Source: Suillus spraguei
Lineage: Eukaryota; Basidiomycota; Agaricomycetes; Boletales; Suillaceae
Length of the DNA stretch: 64,000 nt
Reading direction: 5' to 3'
NCBI GenBank assembly: GCA_016800925.1
Contig: JABCPU010000093.1
Location: 62,001 to 126,000, forward strand
Shown: positions 25,701 to 36,899 of the stretch, piece after piece
Position numbering within the stretch: position 1 is the first letter of the stretch
Layout: each line of letters starts with the position of its first letter
The notes under the pieces: generated by a model
Databases searched by the model: none
The model's input: only the letters and a program-made list of their open reading frames with translations
Told to the model about the DNA's origin: nothing
Position numbers and translations under genes: made by a program

Positions 25701-26376
25701 TTAAGCGTGCGTTCTGTAATGGGGAGAAAATCCCGACGGCACCCGCTGTAGATGCAGAACTGATGCCTGAACTGAGCTCATTATATCATTGGTGCGCGAT
25801 GGACGATTGTAGAAGCATACTCAAGAGTGGCCGCGCATTTACACGAAAGGGGCTCATGGACAGTACAAGTCAGTGAGCACTGCCTTGTAATGACAGGTCA
25901 CGGACTCACGCCTTCATAATTATAATGGTAGGCTCGTACAATTGTTCTTAGTTGCTGGACGTCTCCTCCAATATCAAGTCTCGCAAAATTCATGTCTCTG
26001 TCATAAGAGCAGGGAGATCAATCTAATGGATTCCTATGTTTGTTCAGGGTATCTGGCTGCTCTTACCTTACGGCCAGGCGAGTATCACCCTGAAACTCCC
26101 AGTGTCGTTCGACGTTACTTTGACGGATTCGAAGCCGATGACCCAGAAGAGGATACGCTCTTTGCTATCTGGTACCGCAAAAGTACGGACAAGGTGCCTT
26201 CCCTCTCGGTAAAACACAAGGTCATTGTCTTCAGGACAAGAAGCAAGGTTGAAAGGGAAGCGTGGTGCTGGGCACTAGGGTGTGAAATTGAGAAGCTCGT
26301 TAGGACGAACAAGGAGAGGGAAGCGAAACTGAGAGACGCTGGAGGGCTTGTGGAAATCTCTATACTCGGAGACTAA
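22740..26376 (+). CDS. Spo71/Mug56-like protein with PH domains
   Basis: Long multi-exon gene. The N-terminal block RRRIFIGPMPEKVASK matches the conserved start of the Spo7_2_N region of Spo71/Mug56 proteins. A Ser-rich linker follows, then FFIGGRITTPTGSDS (about 23675). A first PH-like region lies at about 24115-24500 (LRYEDWAEFLVVWRGERLEIYRDY, DWCWQLW). A second PH region ends at EAYSCQTSQEWVERLRALVKYWKQR (about 25550-25620) followed by HHVDARDEMD. A third PH-like part near 25950-26300 has REAWCWALGCEIEKL. The stop is at 26374-26376. In yeasts these proteins serve prospore-membrane formation; the basidiomycete role is unknown. The first in-frame ATG is at 22740, but 22857, just after a cttgcag acceptor-like site, is also possible, and most exon borders were not fully resolved. 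Confidence 0.72.
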
Positions 26377-26522
26377 ACATCTCACTAGACTGAATATTAC
26401 ACTAGACGGTATATTGCACTTGTATACATAGGCCGTGCTCGCCAGGAAACCCCTTTCATTAGGATCTCTGATCATGCTAATCTAAGTACAGCCGAACCAG
26501 GATCAGTTGTAGAGAAGCTTAT

Positions 26523-27839
26523 TTACTCTATCACCTCGTCGTCATCAACGTCACTGTTATCGTCATCCCGCTGAGCCCTCCTTGCTGCAAGTTTGGCCCG
26601 TTTTTCGAGACTACTGTCAGCAACCAGCATAGCCATAGTGAGCTTTTGACTGCAGCCTGCGGCAGGGCATGACTTCCCAGAAGGAGGGCCTTTCTTCAGG
26701 TAATCCCGGATAGCATCTCCAGAGAAGGCGTGGCCACAAGTGGAACTGCAAAATTGGGTTATAGAAAACAAGTCCAATACGAATTCGCTTACGATTTCAT
26801 GGGATTCACTAGCATCGTCAAGGTGATGGGACATTTGAAGTCTTGCGTGACTCCTCCGATCTCTAGGTCGTCGTCGTCATCACTTTCATCACCCTCTTCT
26901 GAAGACCTTTGTCAGAATCCGTTACACGCAAGACGCAGAAGCAACAACCCCGTGGTATAAAGTCATTGATGGGAGGTATGTTCTCGCCAGGGTTTTGAAC
27001 CTCCTATTTGAAGAGATGACTTGATGAGGCCAGTGAACCGTCAATTAACGGACAACGTACAAAGATGCCTTGCTTGAACTGAACGTATTGATCGTTCGAG
27101 CCATACTTCTTCCGAGTGGTTCTATCATTGAATTCATTAATTCTCTTCTTTACCTCTTTCTCATAGAGGTCTACTGCACCCTCCTGTTTGAGGTGTCAAT
27201 ATCCTCAAATTCTCCATCAGGACCCACTCACTATTGGCTCGCCACACATAAGTTGCTGGTACATCCCGCTGAGAGTCTTCTCATGCGATTGCATCTCGTG
27301 ATCGATGTCAATTAATGTTTTCATAATATCATCAACTTCTGACAAAGCCTTTGAGTAGTTTGAATGGTCAGAGTCCATAGTTATTAGTGAATAGTAATTG
27401 CTTAGTAACTCGCCTGATTTGCGTCATCTCCTTCCAAGACGTCTGCAAGGGAAGTAGCCACCTCCTTTGCGAGGGAGAATGAACCCTGATGTATCTGCTT
27501 CCGGATCATTTCCCAGTCCTGCGCAATGCCCGAGAGCTTTCCGCCTTCCTTCTTGTCTAGGGGCTGGTCATGAAAGTTCTCGATGTCAATGCGATCGTTC
27601 TCATCATCATCCACAACAGCAGGAGGGTCGTTATCAGATTCAGAGTCTCCGCGAGCGCGCTTTCGGGCCTTCTTTTCCTGCTTTACCTTGCGCCTCGGCT
27701 GTTCTTCCTCATCGTCTCCACCTTCGACATCATCGTTGTTACCAGCATCCTGAGACGGATAGTCCTCTTCTATTCTGTCTGAAGAAGGTTCCCTGCGAGA
27801 ACGCGCGCTCTTCCTCCTTGAGGAACTGGCCACCGGCAT
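26523..27839 (-). CDS. NSE2: SMC5-SMC6 complex SUMO E3 ligase Nse2/Mms21
   Basis: SUMO ligase of the SMC5/6 DNA-repair complex. Exon 1 (27839-27414) encodes a basic and acidic N-terminus with KKARKRARGDSESDND and then the helical region EGGKLSGIAQDWEMIRKQI. Exon 2 starts at 27348 (ALSEVDDIMKTLIDIDHEM). The SP-RING is near the C-terminus: FKCPITLTMLVNPMKS, then, after an intron, TCGHAFSGDAIRDYL and SCPAAGCSQKLT. The zinc-binding Cys/His residues of an SP-RING are all present. The tail is acidic (DVDDDEVIE). The first intron is of the GC-AG class (27413-27349). Divergent from uS12m with 161 bp between starts. Confidence 0.88.
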
Positions 27840-28000
27840 TTCTGAAGTTCTTCAGTAGTAGTACAAATACTTGCTTGGCGCGTTTGTCGCGAGTCCAATT
27901 TGGATTGAGGGCAGGCGTATACGCGGATCCTGATTATGTCAGCTACCTCCAGCTTCTTTTGACTAACAGCTTTAAACTAGTGTCGAAAAACAAGTAGAAA
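27840..28000. promoter_or_regulatory. Short divergent promoter, NSE2 / uS12m
   Basis: 161 bp between the two ATG codons; must contain both core promoters. No specific motif was identified. Confidence 0.55.
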
Positions 28001-28604
28001 ATGCTGTCTGCGCTGCGAGCCTGGAGTCGAATATCTCAGCCATGTAGGCTAACTCAGCTCTCGATAATTTCTCCTTTCACAAGGTCTCTTCTCGAATCGC
28101 GTCTTTTCAGTTCGTCGCCTTCCTTGGCCATGACACTCAATCAGACAATGCGACGGAAGCGTCCACAGAAAGCTAAAGATCCAAAGTCACCACTACTCGA
28201 GGTCTGCCCTCAGAGGAAGGGTGTCTGCTCCCAAATTTTATAATGAAGCCCAAGAAACCCAACTCGGCGAAGCGCAAAGTCGCGCGTGTCAAGTTGACTA
28301 CCGGGAAGACTGTCATGGCATACATTCAGGGCGAGGGACATAACTTGCAGGAGCATAGTGTAGTAACAGTCCGCGGTGGGCGTGCTCAGGACTTGCCTGG
28401 TGTCCGGTGAGTCTCCTCCGGATATTCATATTTGATGTGCGCATGAACTTTTTTTCTCCTAGTTATAAGGTCGTTCGTGGATCCTTAGATTTTGGAGGAG
28501 TGGTCAATCGCATGACTGCACGGAGTCGATATGGAGGTGAGAAACAGTGATTGCTCAGGAGTTCCCTATTGACCTACGCTCTAGCTAAAAAGCCCAAGAA
28601 ATAG
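28001..28604 (+). CDS. MRPS12: Mitochondrial ribosomal protein uS12m, with an apparent one-base frameshift
   Basis: Small-subunit mitoribosomal protein at the decoding centre. Exons 28001-28406, 28463-28536 and 28585-28604 carry a mitochondrial presequence, then [27 protein letters not shown], then [49 protein letters not shown] and a C-terminal AKKPKK. Between GVCSQI and MKPKKPNS the frame is broken: a run of four T (28236-28239) is followed by TAA at 28241-28243. One more base in that run would restore the normal family sequence across the junction. All else is intact and conserved, so a base-calling or assembly error is the likeliest explanation; a true pseudogene would need a second copy elsewhere. 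Confidence 0.88.
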
Positions 28605-30403
28605 TGTACCTCACTAGCTATTTGGTCTCACTACTTTACCAGCAACAACCCAGATTTCACCAATTTGCACAAGTCGTTATTTCAATGGCTACATATAAAA
28701 TCCAGCAGCATCTAACTGTGGATAACCACAGCGTTCATGACTCCGCCTGACGTTTGTTCTGCAGAACTAACCATACATTATTCATAGCTCGTCCAGTCAT
28801 GTGCAGATTTCCAGAAGCAGCGTGACAGATTTTACTTGATCATCGAAAATGAAGCCTCCCGGTCAGAAATATCCTCCACGCCGGATTTTCACCGATGTTC
28901 CTCGCATGTTTCGTTATTTACCGAGGATCCTGCCATCGATCCTCTGCTCCTAATCGTACAGGTTGTCGTTGAATCGGTGTGATGAATCAAACACATGGCG
29001 GTGCGAATAGCAGGGATTTGTGTTTTGGATCACCCGCGTGAGTGTCTTGCTCATCGAAATATTGACATTCATTTCGGTCGTGCATATTCACACTTAGGAA
29101 ATCGTCATATGTTTTTTTCTGCCCATGCTAACGACTAGTCACATAACACATCAATTTCTTTGGAGTTCTTGTCATTCCTAAGTGGATTTTCTCAAACGTT
29201 TCGAACTTGCTTTTAGACGATGGTTAATTTAGCACTTTCTGACTTGCTCACAGTAGCGAAAGGCCATTTTAACCATCGTCTACAACTTGACCCTGTTGAT
29301 GGTATATTTCTGATGGCGAGTTCATTACGTGGGTAGCAGCACAACAGTGTATCCACGTTGATATGTTCCTACTATTCAGCCCTTGAGTTAGAAATCTTGA
29401 CAAGAATCTACGAATGAACTTCAGAAAAAGATCATGCCTCTTACTCCCAAGTTATGTCTTGTTGTACCAAGTCGAATCATATAAGGGTACTTGCTTGAGG
29501 AATTGATTCCCGGCATCAGTAGTAACAGCTTTCGACACGCGAGAGGTTCTCTTCGAGTGGGTAGGGAGATGGCAGTTGTTATTTTATTTCATCGGCGGTC
29601 GTGATTTGAGCACTGCATGATGCATGTTTCATACTGTCGGCACGGTGCACCTGTCGCATCTGTTAGACTCGCGGCGTTTCGTCGGTAGGTCTCCAGTGGG
29701 AAGATCTCTGAAGACCTACAGATACATACCTGGAGTGGTCATTTCTTCCACGTTCTTTTGTGCTAAGAAACCGATACCTCCCGAACGGAACAGAACGGCC
29801 CAACAATCGAGTGTCACAGGAAGCTCGTTGAATGGAAATCTGTTGCACTGTTTGATCCTGGATTCTGTGGAAATGTTCATCAGTCTTTAACCCTGAAGAG
29901 AAGGAAGGGTATTAAGGCGATCTGAGCCTTGTTTTCTTAGTCCAAGTATTTCCGGATGCCATTGTGCGATACGGACGAACGCCGTACCTGAGGTGAAAAA
30001 GAGACAAATGTAATTCCCGAGTCCATGATGGACTCGAAGTTTGTTGCATTTGATAGTCTGATATCAACCGCCGGGCAAGGGACAACGAAATTGTTTCACT
30101 GGTTTGAGAGTATACTTTCCTTCGACCACGCTAGATGGTGCTTCTGCTTCTGGAAAGCGCAGCTGATTGAGCAAAAGGCCCTCTGCAAGTGTTGTCGAGC
30201 CAGTGGCCCAGACAGGTTGCATTCAGACTGAAATTGTGCTGCTAATGCATAAAAAAATTGTTCCAGAAACTGAGCAGCAAAGGACTTGAAAACATATCAT
30301 GGGCTCCCTAAGCTAAGCTTAGGGCTTATAAAGCTGACCAATATTACTAAGCTTGTTATACCTCGGGCAAAGTGAAGTCCAAGTAATTCTTTGACACAAA
30401 ACG
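28605..30403. other. 1.8-kb stretch without a recognised gene
   Basis: No coding region with recognisable similarity; the frame at 29624-29890 has none. It holds an inverted repeat at 29214-29282. A non-coding transcript is possible but unsupported. Confidence 0.45.
29214..29282. repeat. 14-bp perfect inverted repeat
   Basis: TAGACGATGGTTAA (29214-29227) and TTAACCATCGTCTA (29269-29282) are exact reverse complements separated by 41 bp. A transcript could fold into a stem-loop. No known RNA family was recognised. Confidence 0.6.
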
Positions 30404-31193
30404 ATGGCAACAATTCTGCAAGCAGTTCGGCCTTTGCGTGCTGCTCGTTTTCTGCAGTCGGTGCGCTGGAACTCGAATGAAGTCCCACTCATCGATCCTT
30501 CGCGTATGATTCAAAAGCCTGGCTTCCAACCATCCACTCGCAAGTCGAAAGGTGCTGCCCTTAGGCCCCATCTTGGCGTCGAGGTAGACCCAAATCATGG
30601 CCTTTGGGCTTTTTTCAGAAAGAAGGAAGTTGGCGGGGAGATGGTGTATGTGAGTCTTGAAGGGAGAGATACATTCCAAGATGATCCCGGTGAGCGTTAA
30701 ATATTTTCTTCGTGCATTATCTCAGGTTTCTGAGTTACTGTCCGCAGCGAGGTCATGGAAAGCAGCAGAACTTCGACGAAAGAGCTTCAAGGACTTGCAT
30801 ACGCTTTGGTATGTTCTCGTACGAGAGCGAAACCTCCTTGCGGCCCAGAGAGAGGAGGCCAGACGAATTGGTGTTAGCAATCATGAGAGTCTTGCTGGTA
30901 TTAAAAAGGATCTTCAAGTGAGTATGCCATTTTTACGCTGGAATATGGCGTTGAATGTTTTACAGTGTCGGAAATCGATGGCACGTATAAAATACGTGAT
31001 TAATGAGCGAAGGCTACTTTACGAGAAGTATACTGCTGAATTGGAAGCTAAACGTCAGCTCCTGGCATCCAAGCCGAAACCCGCAACAACTGGTATTCAG
31101 TCACCTCAAGACAAAGAAAATCTTCCTTGTACACGTGCTGAGAGGCTGAGGGCACGGCGGATCAAGAGGTCGAGTACACCTATTACTGTGTGA
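30404..31193 (+). CDS. Mitochondrial ribosomal protein uL29m (L47/MRPL4 type)
   Basis: Large-subunit mitoribosomal protein near the exit tunnel. Exons 30404-30689, 30748-30917 and 30966-31193 give 227 residues. The N-terminus is a presequence (MATILQAVRPLRAARFLQSV). The MRP-L47 domain is complete: HGLWAFFRKKE, then ARSWKAAELRRKSFKDLHTLWYVLVRERNLLAAQREE, and CRKSMARIKYVINERRLLYE. A basic tail follows. Convergent with SDHAF1, with 108 bp between stops. Confidence 0.92.
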
Positions 31194-31301
31194 CGCGACG
31201 AGGGAGTCGCCTCCAAAACTCTTGTACCATACTCGTAGTTACCCCTAATGTTGCATTGACCAAGTCTACCATCTCCTGTGAGGTTTTATCTTTTAATTTG
31301 G

Positions 31302-31653
31302 TTACTGTGAAGTTGTCCGTGATCCATGTCGGCTTTGCTCCCAATCACTCATGGCTTGTGATATCTGGCAGTCTCTGACAGAGGGCTGCTCGTACATCTC
31401 CAGTTGCCTTCTACCACGACGAAGAAGGTGTTCTATAGCCGCAATGTCACGAGGTGATATAGAAGATGCTTGTGTGTGGAAATTGTAGCGCACGAAGAGG
31501 AGAAAACTTGGCTGAGTCAAAGCTGGTTTGGTACGGACCATGCGCAATGCACTAGAGAATTTGTCAAGAAAGTTTGCGTTTTGTCCTGACTGTCACTTAC
31601 CGTCTATAGAGTGCTAGGACCTCCTTTTGAAGACCTGACTTTCTCGCTGACAT
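31302..31653 (-). CDS. SDHAF1: Succinate dehydrogenase assembly factor 1 (LYR-motif protein)
   Basis: Matrix LYR protein that helps deliver iron-sulphur clusters to the SDHB subunit of complex II. Exons 31653-31601 and 31551-31302 give about 100 residues. The N-terminal KSGLQKEVLALYRRALR holds the LYR-type motif. It is followed by FLLFVRYNFHTQASSISPRD and IEHLLRRGRRQLEMYEQPSV, which match SDHAF1 rather than other LYR proteins. The ATG at 31653 is the only good start. Divergent from NDUFAF6, with 116 bp between starts. Confidence 0.88.
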
Positions 31654-31769
31654 CGCGGCCGGTTTGGACGTTAGTACTGCAGCGTGGAACTGATATATAG
31701 CTCCGGTAACTCATGAAATGTTGAAGTTTAGTTGCCGGATCATCCAATATTTTGTCATGAGCCATAATC
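31654..31769. promoter_or_regulatory. 116-bp divergent promoter, SDHAF1 / NDUFAF6
   Basis: Both genes assist assembly of respiratory complexes (II and I) and must share this short interval for their core promoters. Co-regulation is an inference. Confidence 0.6.
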
Positions 31770-32928
31770 ATGGTGCTACTGTCGCTTCGCTCTCACTGTC
31801 TGCAGAGATCCAGTACTTGTTGCCGGCTTCATACAAGTCCAGCTTTGCGTTCTGAGCCTGGTATCTCCAATCCAGCTCAATACTGCAGAGAGTTGGTACG
31901 GAAACATGACTATGAAAGTTATTTGACATCCCAGCTATACCCTAAACGATTTCAAGGTGGGTATTTTGCACTCAGAGCATTCTATGTAAGTACGTGTGAC
32001 GCTTTACCGGTGTTTAGGTGTCTCTAACTCGCGCTTTAGATAGAGCTCGCCACAGTGCGAGAAGCAGTGTCCCAGACTACCTTGGGTCAGGCTCGCCTAA
32101 TGTTTTGGAGAGACGCCATGAAAGATATTTACAGTGTAGGTGGCACTTTCTTGAATACCGCAATCATCTGATTGTCTCTGTCATAGGATAAGCCTCCGCG
32201 GCATCCTATTGCCCTTGCGATCCACGAAGCAACACGGGATAACCATTTGCCTCTATACCACTTTAACAGGATAATAGAAGCAAGGGTAAGTAAGCCGTTT
32301 ACATGTTCACCTATGGCCCTTACAGTCGTCTGACTTGAAGGAACAAGAACTTCATAACCAGACACACCTTACCCTGGAGTCCATGACATCACATGCCGAG
32401 TCTACTTCATCAACTTTCCTCTATCTACTACTGGCAATGCTGAATCTCTCCTCCTCCACGCTTGCACACGCAGCTTCGCATGTTGGGGTAGCTCAATCAT
32501 TGACAACCTTTTTAAGAGCTTTGCCTTTTCATGCCACCAAGGGTGTTATGGTCATACCCGCGGAGATCACTTCTAAACATAATGTCAATCAACAAGAAAT
32601 TTTTAGTAAGATGGAATCGTCCCACGGGCTGGAGGATGCGGTGTTTGAACTCGCGACTGTCGCAAATGATCATTTGCTCACTGCACGCGACATGTTCAAG
32701 GAGTCCGGGGGCAGGGTCCCACCAGTCGCCATCCCTGTATTTTCCGCTGCTGTACGTCGGATTTTTCGGATTACTATGATTTTTGAGCAAAATTTTCAGA
32801 TACCTGTGGTGTCCATTCTATCAACGTTAGAAACCGTCAATTTCAACGTCTTTGACCCCTCCTTACAGATCCGAGATTGGAGATTAGCGTGGCAAGTCTG
32901 GAGGAGTTACTATAAGAGGACTTTCTAA
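31770..32928 (+). CDS. NDUFAF6: Complex I assembly factor 6 homologue (squalene/phytoene synthase-like fold)
   Basis: Five exons, 31770-31985, 32040-32135, 32187-32285, 32326-32751 and 32800-32928, give 321 residues. A mitochondrial presequence (MVLLSLRSHCLQRSSTCC) is followed by NPAQYCRELVRKHDYESYL, RFQGGYFALRAFYIELATV, LGQARLMFWRDAMKDIYS and PPRHPIALAIHEA. The aspartate-rich motifs of real prenyl condensing enzymes are not seen, and the sequence fits the non-enzymatic mitochondrial NDUFAF6 branch. Ends at WRLAWQVWRSYYKRTF. Intact. Confidence 0.88.
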
Positions 32929-33315
32929 AAAGACCCAGACCACATGCCGGCATTGCATCTTAGCACAATATAGCGCCTGTTAACGGGGTAGAACGTTGTC
33001 ATTTCACGCATCTTTTCACTCTAAACTGCTTGAACTCCATGATAGTATATTTTGTGCAACATTGTGATCACTTTGGCCGAGGTTTTTTGACTTTCAAGAC
33101 GCAGTGGTGGTTACGAATTTAGAAGTCCGATGAAGTGCGTTCTCCGGCTGTACACCTCTTGACACCCAACCACATCATCGTAAACGGAGTCAACCTCGCC
33201 AAGTTTCCAATCCTAGTCGTCAGGCTCTTTGGACGGAGCCAACTTGTGACCAGTGCTCTTCCTGAGCAGTTCAAGCTTCTGCCTACCGCAGTCAAGAACC
33301 CTTCTACCACACGCC

Positions 33316-36300
33316 ATGCAACGCCTGTGTGGTATGTTTTCTGATCATTCCTTTTCTCACTCATAACCTGAGATTTGCACAGATGAAGTCATCGAGTTGA
33401 TCTTCTACGAGCTCGACGACCCGACCGCTTTGACGCTTACTTCCAAACACTTCTACAATGTGTCCCATGACCCCTACGTCCGAGCCCACTACTTTCTCAA
33501 TCGTTATGGTCGCATGGACGCTATGTTTTGGGCTTTAGGAAGAGGGAAGATTATGACCGACAAAGTCATCGACGTTTGTCACCCTTTCTCTTGCTGTGTC
33601 CCAGCGCTTCGTGGAATTTAACTGATTATATGCGCTCCCTTTGTCTAGATCCTCATCAGTAGTGGCGCATATGTATCCAGATATCTTGTCCAAGTCGCCA
33701 TACACCATTATTTTAGATCTGCAAACCATTTCATAAAGACAGCATGGGTTCGCAACATGTCGATTCCCGTTTTCGCCCATTTCATGAAGGTCGCATGCGG
33801 GTTGTTCGATGAAGTACCGTTAGGAAAGAATGAGGATGACGGTTACTTCTTCGCTGTGTTTTTGAAGGAGAGTAGGCTTCCGCCAGATATGAAGAGTACA
33901 AAGTGGGAGACAGTGCGGGATATTTTCGGCAAGTATAAGGTGCGCGGCGTCAGTTTCCTCAATGGTATGATTTCCTATGATTTGCTTTAGTTCATCCCGT
34001 TCAGCATGAAGGTTAGCTTCTAGAGTGACGCAACTTGTTTGGGTATGCTCACGGCGTCCTCGTACAGGACCCCCTTATGGTACAATTACCAATCGCTCTC
34101 GCTATCGAGCCAAGATTACTTCCCTATGCTGAAGCAATGGATTTCACATGGACACCAAGGTAATCTTACATCCTAACGTATCCGCCACTAGTACTGAACA
34201 ATTCGATAGTACCGTGACTTCGTCTTCCGTAAGATGTTTGAGAAGATGACGCTCAACAACGGTGAACGGTCCGATGATATTCTTAGGAATGTGCGCGAGC
34301 TCCGGCGTCTTGATAGTAGGTGAGAGCAAGCAGTCTTGTCACAACAGTTTCCGCATGCTCAGATACATCTTCGCGTTTCATGTTCCGGTTTGCCTGCTAG
34401 GATGTTCTTGAGTCGTACAGTAGCAGCTGAAATCTGCATGGAATCGAAGAGCAATGAGTCGGCTTACCGTGCACTTAAATCCTCGACCGCACTAAGGAAC
34501 TCCTATTCGATCTCTCGTATGTTCACCACCTTTTGAGGTTAACGTTCATTCACCTCTCATCTTACTTCACTGACCCATAGCACTGTCGTGGCTGAGTTGA
34601 TCAAGGTGAATTCAAATGCACTTAGAATTGCTTTGACCTGAGCTCTGTCTTTAGCTGTTTGTCAAAACTCGTTCTATCACTTCCGCATATACCATCAACG
34701 TTCTCAGACATCTATATGCCGATTTCCCTAGTACAGATCCAACCGTCCGTATCGTCATGCTCCTGACAGCATGTTTGTCGGATAATGTCCTGGCTCAGCC
34801 AAACCCCTCAGGCACCTTGAAGAGCAAACTAGAACCCCTAGGCCTGCTCCCGTTAACAAGGAAGGATGTTGTGAACATCTTGACCAATCCGTTCGTTGAG
34901 AAACATTCAGCTGTCGTCGACTTCGCGAAGGACGAGATGAATCTCAGTTCGAGTGATATCAAAGACATCCTTCAAGAAGTTGCTGTGAAGTGCCTCAGGA
35001 TTGGTAGCAAGGTGAGTGTTTAAACTGAAGATTGTGGTGGTCCATCATTTTGACGAAATTTACAAATAGGGGAAGACACTCAAGAAACTGGTTGACTGCC
35101 ATCCATATCTTCATGCGGTATTGCAAGAAAATGCGGTTCAACGTTATGCGATAAATTTGGACGATCTTCCACCATATGACGATGAAGAGGCATGCGCTGC
35201 GTACGAAGCTCCGCTATGTAGAGACTTCAACACCAGCTCGAAAGCCATACGAATAACTCTGGGGCTGCCAGCCTTCATTCGGCAGTCCCGAACGCTTTGG
35301 GGGATCTCGCAGAAACAGGAGATGCAGTTGCTGCAGACGGTCGCGAGATGGACGAGGATGAAAGTGGGAATGAAGGACCTGTTGAAGGCGAAACCGGGGA
35401 TGCGTCAGAATTGGTTAGCGTATCGTTGTTTTTAACCTCGAAACGTTTGCTCATTACGTTGCAGGGGATCATTGGTCAAGACACATTGTCTTCTATGATC
35501 CGACAGGACGAAATGGCTCCCACACGTTCTCGCAGGCGGTCTCTCTATTTCAGCTACTTTGGACCTGACACCACCGGAAAGCTCGGGTACCCGACAGGTA
35601 ATGGTTGAGCCTTGTGCATATACAGCGATGGATGTTCATAATGCATTGCAGATTTCATTCCAGTTGGTCGATGGGTCAAAGAACGATATCCAGTCCGAAG
35701 TGCGATGGCTGCTACGTTCCTGACACACGCCGTTATCAACAATAATACTACAGTCGGTGTTGTATTCCCTTGATGAACGATCTTCCTGACATAATGGAAC
35801 AGCTTCTTCATGGATTTTTCACATGTAATACCCCGTCAACTAACTATGTTTCAACATCACAACATGTACCTGTAACACTGAAGCATTTCAGGCTACTTGC
35901 ACGCCTCGGAAAGGCACCGGTTAGCACAAATCAATGGTAGGATGTAATTTTTGCTTATTGTTTCTCAACCCCTGCTAGAATTGGTGTCTGTACCACGAGA
36001 TTGAGAACGGCGCCGAGTTTTACTTTTCTGAAGAAGACTATCTTTCGAAGCAACCACCAACGACGGAACCGAAGCGATGTAACAAGATGAAGGTAAAGTT
36101 GAAGGAGACTAGCCCCACCATCCCTCGCTTCTCTATCCAGCCTGGTCCGTCGAAGGTTCAAGTTTCTCCAAGAACCAGTAAACGGAGACCGCGGCGATCT
36201 GCGACCGCTGTCATGTCTTATGTCATCCCAGATTCTGATGATGAAGCTATCGTCGAGGATGATGACGAAAATGCCGTTGTCGTCCTTATGACAATGCAAG

Positions 36301-36735
36301 CCAAGAAACGGAGGGTAGAGTCGAATCTACAGCGGTGGATCAAGCATTTGTCAGTGTTGCTGGCCGAGGAACAGAAAAAGGTACCCTTCATATTTATTTA
36401 ACTTCTTTTTAAATGTCGACATTTTTTTTAGTACAAAGAAAAGCGCAAGCGTCTTGAGAAGAGTGCGCCTTCTGATGGAAGACGTCGCGTTGCGAAGGTG
36501 GCCCTTCGTTCTTCTCTTGACCTGACCTTGTCTGATAGACGTCCAAATTTAGAGCGAGTTTCATAAATCATTGATGGTCAATCTTCGCTCTCTACGGAAA
36601 CTCGACCTAGATAAGCGGAAGCAACTTTACGGCCCAGACGCAGCGGAAGATGATTACTTCACTGAAGATGATGGTGATGACGAGTATCGGCAACGGACAA
36701 CGCGCGCTAACAAGAGGCGTCGTGTAACAACATAG
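33316..36735 (+). CDS. F-box-like protein of the basidiomycete type, basic C-terminus
   Basis: I chose the ATG at 33316: a 16-nt first exon spliced from 33331 to 33383 gives MQRLCDEVIELIFYELDD, a normal F-box start. F-box residues continue with PTALTLTSKHFYNVSHDPYV. Downstream exons carry FLNRYGRMDAMFWALGRGKI, HFMKVACGLFDEVPLGKNE, LFGYAHGVLVQDPLMVQLP, DFVFRKMFEKMTLNNGERSD, VLRHLYADFPSTDPTVRIVM, SMIRQDEMAPTRSRRRSLY, GRWVKERYPVRSAMAATFL and WCLYHEIENGAEFYFSEEDY. The C-terminal 200 residues are basic and acidic, with SKRRPRRS and KKRRVESN, ending RTTRANKRRRVTT before the TAG at 36733. More than ten introns. Likely an SCF substrate adaptor or an orphan F-box protein in the nucleus; target unknown. 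Not all exon borders were fixed. Confidence 0.72.
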
Positions 36736-36899
36736 CTTTTAGTCTCTGAATGAACTCTGTCTATTATGTTTATATCACTATACGCGTGCCCGTCGCACGT
36801 TACGCACATACTAATATCGCATCGCATCACACTACCACTACGTTATATTCCTTCTGGAAAGTCGTTTAATGGATGTTTAGATGACCTGGAGCAATCTGC

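Noticed and set aside
33135..33344. Longer N-terminus for the F-box gene
   Set aside because: It starts at GTG, follows an in-frame TAG, and does not join the F-box in frame; the ATG at 33316 with a 16-nt exon does.
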